From: Toxorhynchites rutilus septentrionalis
Taxonomy: Eukaryota > Arthropoda > Insecta > Diptera > Culicidae
NCBI RefSeq assembly: GCF_029784135.1
Contig: NC_073746.1
Span: 288,664,089-288,728,088 of the forward strand
Reading direction: 5' to 3'
Length of the DNA stretch: 64,000 nt
Below are positions 31,540-45,184 of the stretch, in pieces. How positions within the stretch are numbered: position 1 is the stretch's first letter; each line of letters starts with the position of its first letter. A program made the position numbers and the translations under genes. The notes beneath the pieces are model-generated. The model was not told where the DNA came from, ran no database searches, and was given only the letters and a program-made list of their open reading frames with translations.

Positions 31540-33737
31540 AAACATTTGAAAATGTTCTAAAATTTTAAAATGACACTACTCCGTCCCATTGCAATCATCT
31601 TTATAGCATAGCCAGCCAGCAAGAGCATCGACTTCCGGAGGGCAAACTCTGAGCGGAAAGGTATCAGCAAGAAACAACTTCATCACACATTTTCTTATAT
31701 CTGTGGTTACGTAACAGTAGTGGCACTAATCGGGCTAGGTGTATAGGTGAGTGTGTGTAATGAAAGGAAGCCTTTACCGAAAAGTTTTGCCACCACAACA
31801 CTGAGCGGAGAATGTAAGCAGGAGAAAGTGGAAGTGATGCAGGACGGATGCACTTCCGTGCTGTCTGCATACGAGCGTGGACACAATGCAATTGAAGCCT
31901 TTTACATGCAGAACAGTTTGGGAAGTGTCGAGTTGTCTCGGTGGGATTTTCTCTACCAAAAATGTATCTTCTCTGCAAGGGGAGTTTTCTTGATCTTTGC
32001 TGGAGAAATCCGGCGATCTCTTCGTTTTAAGTTTCGCAAGAATAACCGTCGAGCTAGAAAGTTTTGCTAGCATACAACTTGTCCTGGCTATTATGCTAAA
32101 ACTAGTGTAAATGAGTTAACCACAAAAGATGCCATTCAATGCACTACACAAACACAAACATATTTCCCTGTGCTTGAGTCCCAAGAAACCCAAAATGGGA
32201 CCCAATTCAAGAGTACAAGAAGTAATTAAATACTCGTTCAGTGTGCGGTGAAAATGGAAATGAGTGTCTTTGACTTGTAGTCAAAGTAGAAATTGGGTTG
32301 CGGGACTGTTGTATATCCTAGTCCACATTTGAGAAAGTGCCGTTGGGACGTATGCATTTACAATATTTTTTTTTCGATTATTTTGTTTTTGTATACTCCG
32401 TAATCTCTCTATAGATTGCTAAATGGTTTCGATTATGTGCATCAGTTCAATTCTTCGGGAAGATTACAAGGTTTTCATAGCAACTTGTTCTAGACTACTA
32501 TAATTGCTACATTTACGACACAGAGCATGAATGCTTATCATTCCGAATGAGTTGCTTGTGGCCTGCTCCGAGTTATTGTGAGATGTATGAGATCGACTTC
32601 CGCTGGACCTTCCAGCAAAGCCCGCAGCAAAGGAAGCATATCTTCCATCAATAGATTGTTCTCGTCGACGCCCACACCGACGATATCCCGCCATGTGCTG
32701 ATATCCATTTCGATTGTGTCGATACACGTCGCATCGCATCTCACATTTTGATTTGCCGTCACGTTCGGAACATAGATCAATGTCGTCTTGTCTCTCAGCT
32801 ACGCAATGGACTGGAAACATCACCTTACCCCATTACATACTTCCTTCCCACCACAATTGGCACATTTGCCCGCCGATTGGCATAGCTGTTGGCTAGTAGT
32901 TTATCCTCCGGTTAGGACGAGCGCAAATGTTTACCATTTGAGTTGAAATTGGAACGGGTGTGCGTGTGTCGTGTGTTTCTCGGAACAAGGTTGCGACGGG
33001 AATTCGCCCGTTCAAGTGGTCTAATATTCTGTTGCTTTCGTGGTTATTTAATTATTTCAGATAGCAAACTAATCCTGCATATGAATTCTACGCAATTAGG
33101 AATATAATACTGTTTGATCAGGTTTCGGTGCTTGTATCATCAAATAACGAGTAATAGACCGCAATGAATAAAACATAATAGTGGAAGTGTATCGACATGG
33201 TTCAGCATCTCGATGCCAAATATCGATTTCAGAATAGTTCAACTTATTTCAGTAACGACGTAATTCTGACTTTCTTGAATTGATAATTTTTCTGAACGTG
33301 CTAATTGAGTAATCTTCCTAATAAAAGGTGAGTTCTGTAATCGAATAGTTTGGTCAAACTAAGCGTTAACCGCAGAAAGATGCATGGTTGACGTAAGCGC
33401 CAACATGACCAAAATTCACCTTTACACAGATTCAGATTCTTTACCATGCTGTACATACGCTTAATATAAAAACATGGTATATTTGTTCGGAAACATTTGA
33501 GAATTATTGAAAACCCCTTTTGACGTAATAGCCATTTGTATGCAATAATGGCGTCGCTCTAAGCTGAAGACACTTTGTTTGAAAAAGGTCAGAGTTAACC
33601 ATAGTTTCAGCAATGGATATATTCTTTTTTGTATATCAAATGGACCCACAGTTATTAATTCTTTTAGAATCCAGTTCCGCAGGTTCCAGTGACATAGCTG
33701 AAACAAGTTCCGAGGGCATATACAAGAAAAACCTGTG
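31540..33737. other. Single-copy-looking DNA with one open frame
   Basis: The - strand frame at 32538-32780 (80 codons, acidic, leucine-rich C-terminal half: LLMEDMLPLLRALLEG) looks more protein-like than most ORFs here, and an overlapping - strand frame reads 119 codons (32464-32823). I recognise no family, and no start or splice context decides between them. The rest is unremarkable. Confidence 0.35.
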
Positions 33738-33900
33738 GAGGGGATCTGGCGTAGTGGTAACATCCGTACCTCTCACGCTAAAGGTCACGAGTTCAATTCT
33801 CACTCCCGACATTCTTCCTAAAAAAATGGAAGTAAAGTGACGAACCAGCCAAAAATGTTGAAAGTCACCTTAAACTTCAGAATATGGAAGTCAAATTTGG
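33738..33900 (+). mobile_element. tRNA-derived SINE (third family), copy 1
   Basis: A-box TGGCGTAGTGGTAAC near 33747 and B-box-like GAGTTCAATTC near 33789, about 40 bases apart, fit a tRNA head. The body GACGAACCAGCCAAAA and GTTGAAAGTC follows and recurs at 43535-43650. The 3' limit is uncertain. It cannot be a working tRNA: the anticodon arm is not paired well and a SINE body follows. Confidence 0.65.
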
Positions 33901-34345
33901 TAATCCTCCACGAGCTCATCAACAGTCACTTCAAGTGTTAATAGATTTACTGAGGTCACTCGTACATATCCCGGATTGGTTGTTCCGAAGGAGTAGAATT
34001 TTTATAATTGAACAAAACTTTATTTAAGATTGATACATCTATCTAATTGGTGTCTATTTTTACTTTGGTCACATTCTATCTATCTTCACTTATTTCAGAC
34101 CAGGTTTTTAGGTTTACTACTCATGAATTCGTCTAATCGCTTCTCAAATTAATCTTATTGTGAACGAATAAGATTAATATAAATTGAACGAAGGTTTTGA
34201 AACAATTCAAGTGTTTTCATATCCACGGTGTAGTCATAGGAATGCTTCGTTTGAAAAGAGCCTTTTGTGATGATGCCTTGTTTTATATTAGTCATCTTTG
34301 GCTTATCTTGAAGGTTCTTGAGCGTGTAGAGCCTGCTTTTCTGTT
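33901..34345. other. No gene recognised
   Basis: AT-rich DNA with a 66-codon - strand ORF (34155-34355) lacking recognisable motifs. Confidence 0.5.
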
Positions 34346-34347
34346 TC

Positions 34348-34771
34348 CATAACAACTGTCAGTATTGCCCCCTAGCGGATGAGTATATGTGTTTTGAAAT
34401 CGTAGTGGTTTTCACTTTCGATAACGCGACGCCGCATACCGCTCGAATTGTAACCGAATACCTGTAGAAAAACGACATTCAAGTTATGCCACACTCTCCT
34501 TACTCCCCAGCTTTGGCTCCCTGTGATATTTCGTTGTTTCCTGAGCTGAAAAAAACCTTAAAAGCCGTCGATTCACCAAAAATATATCAGTAAAAGCATC
34601 GGAAGCGATTTTAAAGAAGCTCGGAGAAAACTTATTTTATCATTCCTTTTAAAAGTGGAAAACTCGCTGGGAATCGTGTATTTAATCGTGTATTTAATTT
34701 AAAGCCTGTAATTGATTTTTTTTAATAAATGCATTTTTCGATTTTTGACGATTTTACTGACAGTTGTTTCA
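34348..34771 (+). mobile_element. mariner deletion derivative with both TIRs
   Basis: AACAACTGTCAGTA near 34350 and TACTGACAGTTGTT near 34756 are inverted ends. Between them, + strand frames read FDNATPHTARIVTEYL, stop, then MPHSPYSPALAPCDISLFPE, the C-terminal part of a mariner D-D34D core (second and third Asp both present). The N-terminal two thirds are missing and several stops occur. No clean TA duplication remains. Confidence 0.8.
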
Positions 34772-34782
34772 GAATGCTTCAC

Positions 34783-36915
34783 GTATATAAATGGATTTCT
34801 GTCTGTCTGTCTTCTTATGGACTAGGAAATTACTGAACCGATCGACGTGAAAATTTGTATGTGAGGTTTTTGGGGCCGGAAAGGTTCTTATGATAGTTCG
34901 AGACCCCTTCCCCCTCTCTAAGCGGGGTTGTCATACAAATGAACAAAAATTCTGCATAACTCAAGAAGTAGTCAAGTATATGGAACCAAGTTTGGCATGT
35001 GGAGGTTTTAGGGGGCAATAATTGTTTTTATGGTGGATTGACAATCCTTCCCCCTCTCTAAAGGGGAGGGGGGTTAAATAACTCGAGAACTAATCAAGCA
35101 AATGGAACCAAATTTGGCATAAAGGGATTTAGGGATCGATAAAAGTTTTTAAGGTGGTTCGACACCCCTCCCCCCTCTCTAAGGGGAACTGCCATACAAA
35201 TGAAACACGAACTCCTGCATAACTCAAGAACTAATAAAGCAAACGGAACCAAATTTGGCATGTGGAGGTTATAAGGAGCAATAAATGCTTCTATGGTGGG
35301 TCGACACACCAACCCTCTCTCTAAGTGGAAGGGGGCTGTCGTACAAATTAAACACAAACTTCATCCAAACATGATAATTGAAAATTTTCTGAAAACTCTG
35401 AAGGAAAATAGGAAAATTCGGAAAATTCAATTCGCATATGGTCGGTGTTAAGTCAGACCGGACCATGTGACATTTTTATGATTACGAAAAAAACGAACTT
35501 GAAGTTCAGTGCTCTGAAATTTTCAAAGCATTTAATTTTTTCGTTCAATATTGTTCTCAGAAATGTTAGCCACTCTCTGACAATACTTTGACGCACAATA
35601 ATTGTAAAAAAAACATCAAGTATCATGCCAAAAAAGGCACTTATTTGGCTGCCTGTACGTTCATGGTCTTCTCTGACCGAACCAAATGAAGCATTTTTTA
35701 AGATTTGGTTCACTATGACTGAACAATTTCGAGATATTTCTCAATCAATTAACAGTTGTGAGTCAAAGTGTGCCATTCTGCTATAATAATTAGCGAGAAG
35801 GGGTGTGAGGTTGGAACTGCATAAACATTTGGTTGCGTTCAGCATAATAGTCTCTGCCATCTTTTGTATTACAGGCATGAATATGATTGCACGACAAACA
35901 TGTCAAAGCAGAAACTCCCCATTTTCAATCATCTTAGACAGTATTCGTCAATAGAATCGTCAAATTCGAATTCATTGTCATCGCTACAGTCTAAATCGCA
36001 CTCCAAAATAGTACATTTTGGAGACCAGCATTTTTCACTGATCTGTTCAGTCATAGTGGTCAAAGCTTATTTTATAATATACTCAGAATGTGCACATTTT
36101 ACATTAACGGGTTCAGGGACATTTGTTGGTTTGAATTCGGCGCTTGAAAATTGTTTAAATTCGATATACAAATGATTGATACATGGTCCACTCTGTCTGC
36201 ACATGATATAGAGCCATATCGCCATGGTAAATGGTACATGGTCCGCTCTGACTGCATACCATGAAGGGTTTTCGTTAATCAATCATAACAATTTCTATCA
36301 ATCATTCCTGCTACATGCGTGATTTTCCAAATCTGATCAATGTGATATGTAGCAATCAATAACTCGAAATTTTTAATTTTGCGACTTGGTCCCCTCTGAC
36401 TTAACATCGACCATATGTTCTACAATTACATAGTAACAAGCGTTGTTAGTCCATTTGATGTTTGCGCTAACGAAATTGATCTTTGTTCTAAAGTGGAAAA
36501 GGATTTTAATTTTATAAAACGCACTCCTATATCTTCCTCTATCTATATAAATAAAAATGGAATGGATAAGAGTATAACTCGAGGAAGGAATTGTCCGATT
36601 TAGGGCTGTCTTTATTCTATCATGTTTTCTGAATCTAACATCTATTTCATGTAACGGAGAAACATGCTATTTGCAAGCGGTTGAAATATTTTGAACGAGA
36701 ATTGTGTCGGAAAATAATCTGATGTTGTAATGACGAGGATCGGTAGAAGTACTAGGAATATTCTAGCAAAAGGTAATTTTAAAGGGACGATCAATCAATG
36801 AACGGTTCTGCGATAGAACCCATGAACGTGCGCTTAGTAAGAAAACGTGAATGTTTGAAGATATTGATAACAAAAAATAAATTTTGTGCGGAACGAAGTT
36901 TGCCGGGTCAGCTAG
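34783..36915 (+). mobile_element. Helitron-like element, copy B (interrupted)
   Basis: Starts ATAAATGGATTTCTGTCTG without a long TA tract, has the CTCTCTAAGGGG/CATACAAAT units, and ends GCCGGGTCAGCTAG before T (36912-36915). Bases 35441-36411 are a separate insertion; the sequence flanking it (GCATATG ... CATATGTTCTACAATTACA) matches the uninterrupted stretch near 18105-18125 of copy A. Confidence 0.7.
35441..36411. mobile_element. TIR element inserted in Helitron-like copy B
   Basis: GTCGGTGTTAAGTCAGACCG and its counterpart TCTGACTTAACATCGAC form the termini. CATATG flanks both sides (35435-35440 and 36412-36417), and copy A has one CATATG there, so a 5-6-bp duplication is likely. Internal ORFs (86 and 103 codons) have no recognisable domain. 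A truncated relative lies at 6285-6484. Superfamily unknown. Confidence 0.8.
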
Positions 36916-37381
36916 TAAATATAATAATATGTCCATTCGGGACAGATTATTTTAGTTAAATTGTCCACGGTTATGTTAATTCGATTAAAAACAAGAAAAC
37001 TCGTTTTCCCATCAATGAAAGTGTTGGTGGTCACGTCAACCATGCATATTCGAACAGGGTAAACATTTCTCCATTCGACAAGGCTTATGTTAGAAATGTT
37101 GATCTTCCTGTCCGCATCTGATAGGACAAAAATTGTCCATAATAATCAATTATTTTGTCGCACTGTAGGCCTGTTTAGCGAGACTACTTCCATATTTTCA
37201 ATCAATCGATGCGGAATGTTGCTCCTTAACAAAACCGTTTTTTCTTCAACCAGTGAACAGTCATCATCCTTACCTGAAGCTGAGAATTTATTTGAAAAAA
37301 ATAGAATTTCTCCTTTTATAGGCTACGAGAGAGTTGGTTTTGATCTTTCAATTGTTCCTTTTCAAGGCTAGAAAAGAATTA
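36916..37381. other. No gene recognised
   Basis: A 94-codon + strand ORF at 37087-37371 has no recognised family. No repeat partner seen. Confidence 0.45.
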
Positions 37382-39047
<1,666 letters not shown>

Positions 39048-39265
39048 TTACACCCACAACGTTTCACTACTATCTGAGATGGTGCTGCTAACTTCTAAGA
39101 CGAGTTGGCATGAAATTCGTCTATAGTCGAATTTCTGACTATTTTCTATTCATACAATAAGTATCTTTGGAAACTGGGACCGACACCGATGTTGTGCAAA
39201 TGCTTTTGATGCGGGCTGAATGAAATACGCAGCAAGAAAAATTTGGGGCTTAACGTGTTAACTCA
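39048..39265 (-). repeat. Dispersed repeat, partner of 3770-3950 and 45700-45770
   Basis: CTAAGACGAGTTGGCATGAA-ATTCGT near 39090 recurs near 45738; 39110-39265 is the inverted match to 3770-3950. Probably an extension of the foldback family beyond its core. Confidence 0.55.
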
Positions 39266-41426
39266 TATAGCGTTTTATCCAAATGGTTTCGAGCGGTTTT
39301 CGTGCAATAAAAAAATTACCTCTACGGAAACAACGAAACGAAAATACACATGGTTGTCAGTTACTGTATTAGGATCATTAATACTATCGGTATTTTTGGC
39401 AGTTTGGCTTGCGTTTTATCCTGCGTTAAAATGAAACTGTAAAATCTCATTTTCCCCATAGTACATCACAAACTTGTGCTCAAACAAAACTGAGCTTCGA
39501 ATACATACTTTTGGAATATCAGCGGCTTTTTAACAATTTCGTATTTTGGAAAATCATTTTTCCAACATATCCCAAACATATTTAAGAAAAAATGAAAAAA
39601 AAATCATCACGAGGTAGCATCCGTAAAGGGTTTCCAAAATCCAAAGTCTATCGACTTATTGGATCCGACTCAAAGCGTTGTCTCCCCACCCAAATATTTT
39701 ACCCGATCGAATAATTGTTCCACAAGTATCAGACACAAAAATCAACTGATTTCAACTTTACGCCTTTGTTATCAACTTGTTCAAAGCGGCACAAATAATT
39801 CTCATCCCTCGTTTAGAATTTCTTCGAAACTCAATTGAAACTGTTCAAGACGAGGAAAAACCTATTTATTTGTCTCATATTTCCCAGTCGGCTTAATTTT
39901 CCAACTGTCGAATCGCCGCCATTCACACACACAAAATGTACGCATACAAAAGGAGTGGGAACCGGCGTTTCCCCGTGGGACATAATCAATGGCAGCTGTT
40001 GTTCCAAACATCGGCCTGGAAACTTTTCTAATCGGCCTTCCGTATTCATGCTTTACAATTTAAAACAGTTTTATGAACTTTTCGAACGGCGGTGGGTTGG
40101 TGGAAAGTTGCTCAGCAAACTCGTTGAAACGCTGGGCGGATGACAGGGAAACAGAGAGAGCGAGAGAGGTAGCTAGAGGGACGGAACTGGTTTTCACTCG
40201 GGTAGGCGGAAAATGTGATTTAATGGATCCGAAGGCATCGCTTGGAATGTCAGCTGCAGTTCACAGCCCAGGGACACTGTATCCATGCCTAATGTGTGTG
40301 TGTGGGCGTGTTAGCGTTCGGTGCTATCAGGCCATAATGAGCTTATTGACAAATTACTTGTCATGTTTGATAATGTCGCCCTCGAGTGGCCAACCGCCGA
40401 CGATTAGCAGCTTGTCAGTGGCAAATTTATATGCAAATTGCATACACATTTTCCGTGCGTGTACATTGTTCTCGGAGGATACTCTCCGTTTCGATTATTA
40501 ATGCTGTTCAGAGATGCTCGAGGATTGCTCAAGTGTAACATTATGCAAAGCGCGTATGATTTGCTGAAATCTATGGCAATATTTGCTTCGGAGGGTGCGA
40601 TTGCAAACACTTGGAAAAGGTTTATTTAGGTTGTGAGAACGTGGAACATTTGAATAAGCACAACCTTTGTCAAACGCTACGCCGACCGAAAGAGCTTTCA
40701 AAACAATCGCTGAGTCCGTGCGATCCCTCCATAAGTTATTCAGACTGTCGAGCATTCCAAAGCTGAAGTAGTTAACTAGTGTTTACGTGTGCCACAGCTG
40801 CATCCGAACGGAAATTGGTTCCGGCGAGAGATTTTACGAATTCAAATACACTTCAGTCCGCTCATAAATCCTTTCGTGGGTCCCAAAACCCTCCAAACGA
40901 TGCAGGTCGGATCGGCATCAAATATTCACAGTCCACTTGCCTGCCGAACCAATCTCGAGCTTCGGTCAAAATTGTTTCCCAAATTGAGTTTAGTTTTGTC
41001 GAATAATTAACAACACCGGCATCATCATTGGCGGTTTTGACCCTCATCACAATTGCTTGCCCGTGCATTGGACGATCAATCGCGTCTCATTACAACACCG
41101 TGCGCTAGATCCGAGGTTAAGGATGGCTCTCTGTATAGTGATCCTGAAAACTGAATTAAGCCAGTTGGGAAAACATGTCACGTTTAGATGAATTAGTTTG
41201 ATCGTTAACAACACTTTCTACTACGAATTATTTTGGTGATATGAACACTGATTTAATCGGAATTTCTTTAATTTTTCGTTATAGCCAGGGTTGCAGGGTA
41301 CTATAATTTAAAAAAATCAGGAAGAATGAAAATAAAAATCAGGATAAATCAGAATAGCTCATAAAGGGTTGTCCGAAAATTTAATGTCGATTTTTGGGAA
41401 AACAAAAACATAATTTTCAATCAAAG
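39266..41426. other. Single-copy-looking DNA without recognisable gene
   Basis: Contains ORFs up to 142 codons (40073-40501, +), but composition and lack of motifs suggest chance. A GT run lies near 40290-40304. Confidence 0.45.
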
Positions 41427-41428
41427 TA

Positions 41429-41642
41429 CAGGTCGGACTCGATTATATATAATCGCAATTTCACTTTCAACGTTAGTTTTCGAATCCAATACATAATTGA
41501 ATCACAAAAAAGCTATTTTTCTATGATTGTTTGACATTCATACATTAATGAAAAAATTGTTTTCTTGAGACTCGATTATGTATAGGATTTGAAAATAATT
41601 GTTGAAAAAAATGGTCGACTATATATAATCGAGTCCGACCTG
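41429..41642. mobile_element. 214-bp TA MITE with palindromic ends
   Basis: CAGGTCGGACTCGATTATAT and its reverse complement form the termini, with TA at 41427-41428 and 41643-41644. Each end itself holds CGATTATATATAATCG-like dyads. Fits a pogo/mariner-type MITE. Fragments lie at 31475-31525 and 57550-57575. Confidence 0.85.
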
Positions 41643-41644
41643 TA

Positions 41645-42243
41645 TTATAATTTGATTTTATATACATGGTTCTGTTTCACAATCTTTCGCCAAATATTCT
41701 ATCCTCCCAGAACATGTTTGCTTCCTCGTCGAAAACTGCTGCAAGCCATACATGTGAAAAACATGTTGCTTGGTAGTAGCTCATAATACAGAATCCACAT
41801 CGCATAAGCGGAAATGCTAGTGTTTCGCCTGATCTTTTGATCGTTTATATTTTTTCCGATAAACCTACAGCATTTGTCAGCAGTCAACCACAGCTACAGT
41901 CAATTGCAGAGAAATCAATATTGAAATTTTCACTAAATAGATATATTTACCATAACCCCATCATTAAAGTTGATTTTACTTTGAATCAGACGAACAAATA
42001 ACATATAAATTCTTTTTATATTGACTGTGGATTTAAAAATTTTCTCTTGAGTAATTTTACAGTCTGGAACGTATTCCTACACTTATAACTCTGGGAATAC
42101 ATCTATGTAAACATTATCCTCAATAAAGCAATGTTGTTCCTCAAACTTAATCTCGTTGTAATTTCATAAATTCGTCAGACAATCTGGTTTCTTGAAATTT
42201 ACTAGCACTGTTTTAGAAAGCCAGAAAACAATTGAGGGTAACG
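41645..42243. other. No gene recognised
   Basis: AT-rich sequence, no protein family or clear repeat ends. Confidence 0.5.
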
Positions 42244-43164
42244 GAGAGCTAATCAAGCAAATGAAACCAAATTCGGCATGTGCAGGTTTTAGGGTGCAAT
42301 AAATGTTTCTATGATGGTTAGATTCTCCACCCCCCTCTCTAAGGGGGGGCTGCCATACAAATGAAACACAAATTTCTGCATCACTCGAGAAATAATCAAG
42401 AAAATGAAACCAAATTGGGCATATTGGGGTTTTAGGGTGCAATAAATGTTTCTATGATAGTCAGACTCTCCAGCCCCTCTCTAAGGGGAGGCTGCCATAC
42501 AAATGAAACCCAAATTTCTGAATTACTCGAGATTTAATCAAGTAAACGAAACCAAATTAGGTATATGGAGGTTTTAAGGCGCAAGCTGCCATACAAATGA
42601 AGGACAAATTTCTGCGTGACTCGAAAACTAATCAACAAAATATAAAATTTGGCATGCGAGGGTTTTAGGGGATGCAAAACGTGGTTCGACACTCCTCCCC
42701 TCTCTCTAAGGGGGTATACACACAACTTTCTGCATAACTCGAGAACCAATCAAGCAAATGGAGCCAAATTTGGCATGTGAAGATTTTTGGGGGCACGAAA
42801 CGTTTCTATGGTGAATAGATACTCCTCCTCCCTCTCTAAGTGGAGTAGAGCAGAGGGGTCTGTCTCTATTCTATCATATTTTCTGTAACAAATATTTATT
42901 CCATGTAACGGAGAAACATGTTGTTTGCAAGTGGTGAAGAAATCTTGAACGAGAATTGTGTCTGAAAATAATCTGAGTTTCGGTAGAAGTACTAGGATTT
43001 TTTTAATAAAAGGTAAATTCAACGGGGTCCATTAGAAGATCTATCAATGTACAGTTTTGCGATTGGACTATGAACATGCGCTTAGTAAGAAAACGTGAAT
43101 GTTCGAAGGTATTGATAACAAAAAAATTTATTTTGGGCGGGACGAAGTTTGCCGGGTCAGCTAG
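42244..43164 (+). mobile_element. Helitron-like element, copy C (5' truncated)
   Basis: Five or so CCATACAAATGAAAC / CTCTCTAAGGGG units followed by the same 3' part as copies A and B (CATGTAACGGAGAAACATG, then GCCGGGTCAGCTAG at 43151-43164, then T). The TA/GTCT head is missing. Confidence 0.7.
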
Positions 43165-43534
43165 TTGTAAATAAAAACCGCGAATATTTGCTTCAGAAAA
43201 TTACTTAAAAAAATATTTTTGAGAAAATATGATGTGTGCCTAATGCTGCGCACTTTAAAAAAACTTATTCTTAACGCTGCCCACTCATAAAATGTAAATT
43301 TGGGTGGAATGTTTTTTATTTATTTACCAACATTGTTAAACAACATAGCCATTATTTGCATTATATGTTTGATGTATGACCCACAAAAAGATAGTTGTCC
43401 TGAGAGATTCATATTCCGCGGGTGAGATTTGATAGAAAAGTGGTAAAGACAAACGTATTAATTAAAATAATTAAATTATTGTCATAGGTAGTTACATACA
43501 AATTAGCTGAAGTGATTTTTTTCCTTTTCTTGCT
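43165..43534. other. No gene recognised
   Basis: AT-rich DNA between the Helitron-like end and a SINE fragment. Confidence 0.5.
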
Positions 43535-43650
43535 CTAACATCCATACCTCTCACACTTAAGATCACGAGTTCAATTCTCACTCCCAACATTCTTCCAAAA
43601 ATGGAAGTACAGTGACGAACCAGCCAAAAGTGTTGAAAGTCGATATAATA
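43535..43650 (+). mobile_element. tRNA-derived SINE (third family), copy 2, truncated
   Basis: AACATCCATACCTCTCACAC, GATCACGAGTTCAATTCTCA and GACGAACCAGCCAAAAGTG match 33762-33865. The A-box end is absent. Confidence 0.7.
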
Positions 43651-43659
43651 ATAATCTCT

Positions 43660-44800
43660 AAAAGTCATACGAAGACAATTTTGATGTAGAATTTTAAATA
43701 TAATAGTTAGAGTTAAAACCGGTTTTCATGGAGATATTTATTTTTAGACGAAAACTGTCTTCGACCAATTTGTTACATATGATAGAGTGCTGATTTTTAT
43801 ATTATCAAAAATAGGGTGAAAAAAGAAATTGTCGATTAAATAAAAAATATAACTTTATAGATAGAGGTAAACATAGTTCGACAATGTTGTGGTCCCAGTT
43901 ATTTGAGATATCTTTGTAGAACAAAGTTTTTTTCCATCTCTTGAAATAACCAATATAGCACATTTTTTCTAAGTTGCATTAGGGTAACCATGGAAAAGCG
44001 GGTTCTTTTGCTCTAACTTTTATACTTGAAATTCTACATCAAAACTGTCTTCGTACGACTTATCAAGAGCTTATCAAGACCAACATTTTGAGATGCAAAA
44101 CTTGTCAATATCTTAACCCTACTCAAAGTTATTGAAGGTTTTTTACCCCAAAACTCATGATTTCAATTTTAACACAATTTAAAAAAAAACATGAAAAATA
44201 ACATAGTTCTGAAAATTACACATCATGTAGAGTGAACTATGCTCTATCAAATGCCGTCAATAAACTTTGTTTATGTTTGCCACAGAAAGAATCAAGCAAC
44301 AGAAAGAGTCAAGCAATTGAAGAGAGCTTTTTTTTTAGGAAGAAACATCAACAACTTTGAGCCAAGTTTAGATATTGACAAGTAATGCGTCGAAAAATGT
44401 TTGTAATAGTATGTTCTAAAAGTCTTTCGAAGACAGTTTGTATGTAGAATTTAAAATATAAAAGTTAGAGCGAAAAAACAGTTTTTTTTCATGGTGACTC
44501 TATCGCACCTTAGAAATAAGGCAGAAAATCGGTTATTTCAAGAGACAGAAGAAAACTTTGTTCTACAAAAATGTCTCGAATAATTGGGACTAAAACATTG
44601 TCCAACTATGTTTACCTCTATCTTGAAAGATAAGAAAGTTATATTTTTAATTTCATCGACAATTTTGGTCACCCTATTTTTGATAACATGAAAACGAGCG
44701 CTCTATCATATGTAACAACTTTGTCGAAGCCAGTTTTTGTATAGAGAATAACTGTCGAGCTCTAAATGCCAATTTCCACTTAAATGCATCTCCTGGACCA
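43660..44800. mobile_element. Foldback element related to 30010-31380
   Basis: ACATATGATAGAGTGC near 43772 and its inverse GCGCTCTATCATATGT near 44697, plus AAAATAGGGTGA and its inverse TCACCCTATTTTTGA, show the two halves are inverted over about 500 bp each. AACTTTGTTCTAC and CAACTTTGTCGAAG blocks match the 30-31-kb cluster. Non-coding. Confidence 0.7.
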
Positions 44801-44819
44801 TTGTGCAGTGGGGAGTTTT

Positions 44820-45015
44820 TTTTTGACTCGGTTGTAAACAGTGATGGATTGAACAAAAAATACTCAACAAACAAAACGGCCCTTTTCAGGGTCACCATAT
44901 CATTATTAAAGAGTTTAACGATGTAATTCTTTAAAAATATCCAAAATCAGTATGCAACATAATGGAATCCTACGTCAACTATGCAGTGATGTCTCGGACA
45001 CAATCCTCCTGTATT
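44820..45015 (+). repeat. Repeat with histone-type mRNA 3' end, copy B
   Basis: GGCCCTTTTCAGGGTC at 44878-44893 is a histone-like stem-loop, followed by ACCATA and AAAGAG at 44908-44913 (14 nt on). Downstream, GAATCCTACGTCAACTATGC and GTCTCGGACAC-ATCCTCCTGTA match the - strand of 18656-18700. Upstream similarity ends about 50 bases before the stem-loop. No coding sequence is recognisable. Confidence 0.55.
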
Positions 45016-45184
45016 TTTTTTTCGCACAAGTAAACATTTTTGGTGAAATACCGGGTGATAACAAAGACAAAAAAGGAATTTAAATATTCCACAGTATAAA
45101 TACGCACAACCAATAATCAATTGGTGTATTTAGTCTAAAAAACACAAGAGCGCGTAGGGTTAGGAGACGCGCAGAATTAGGTGG

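Noticed and set aside
31747..32073. Overlapping ~100-codon ORFs on both strands
   Set aside because: No motifs; neither strand is favoured.
40073..40501. 142-codon + strand ORF
   Set aside because: No domain, odd composition and overlapping ORFs in other frames suggest chance.
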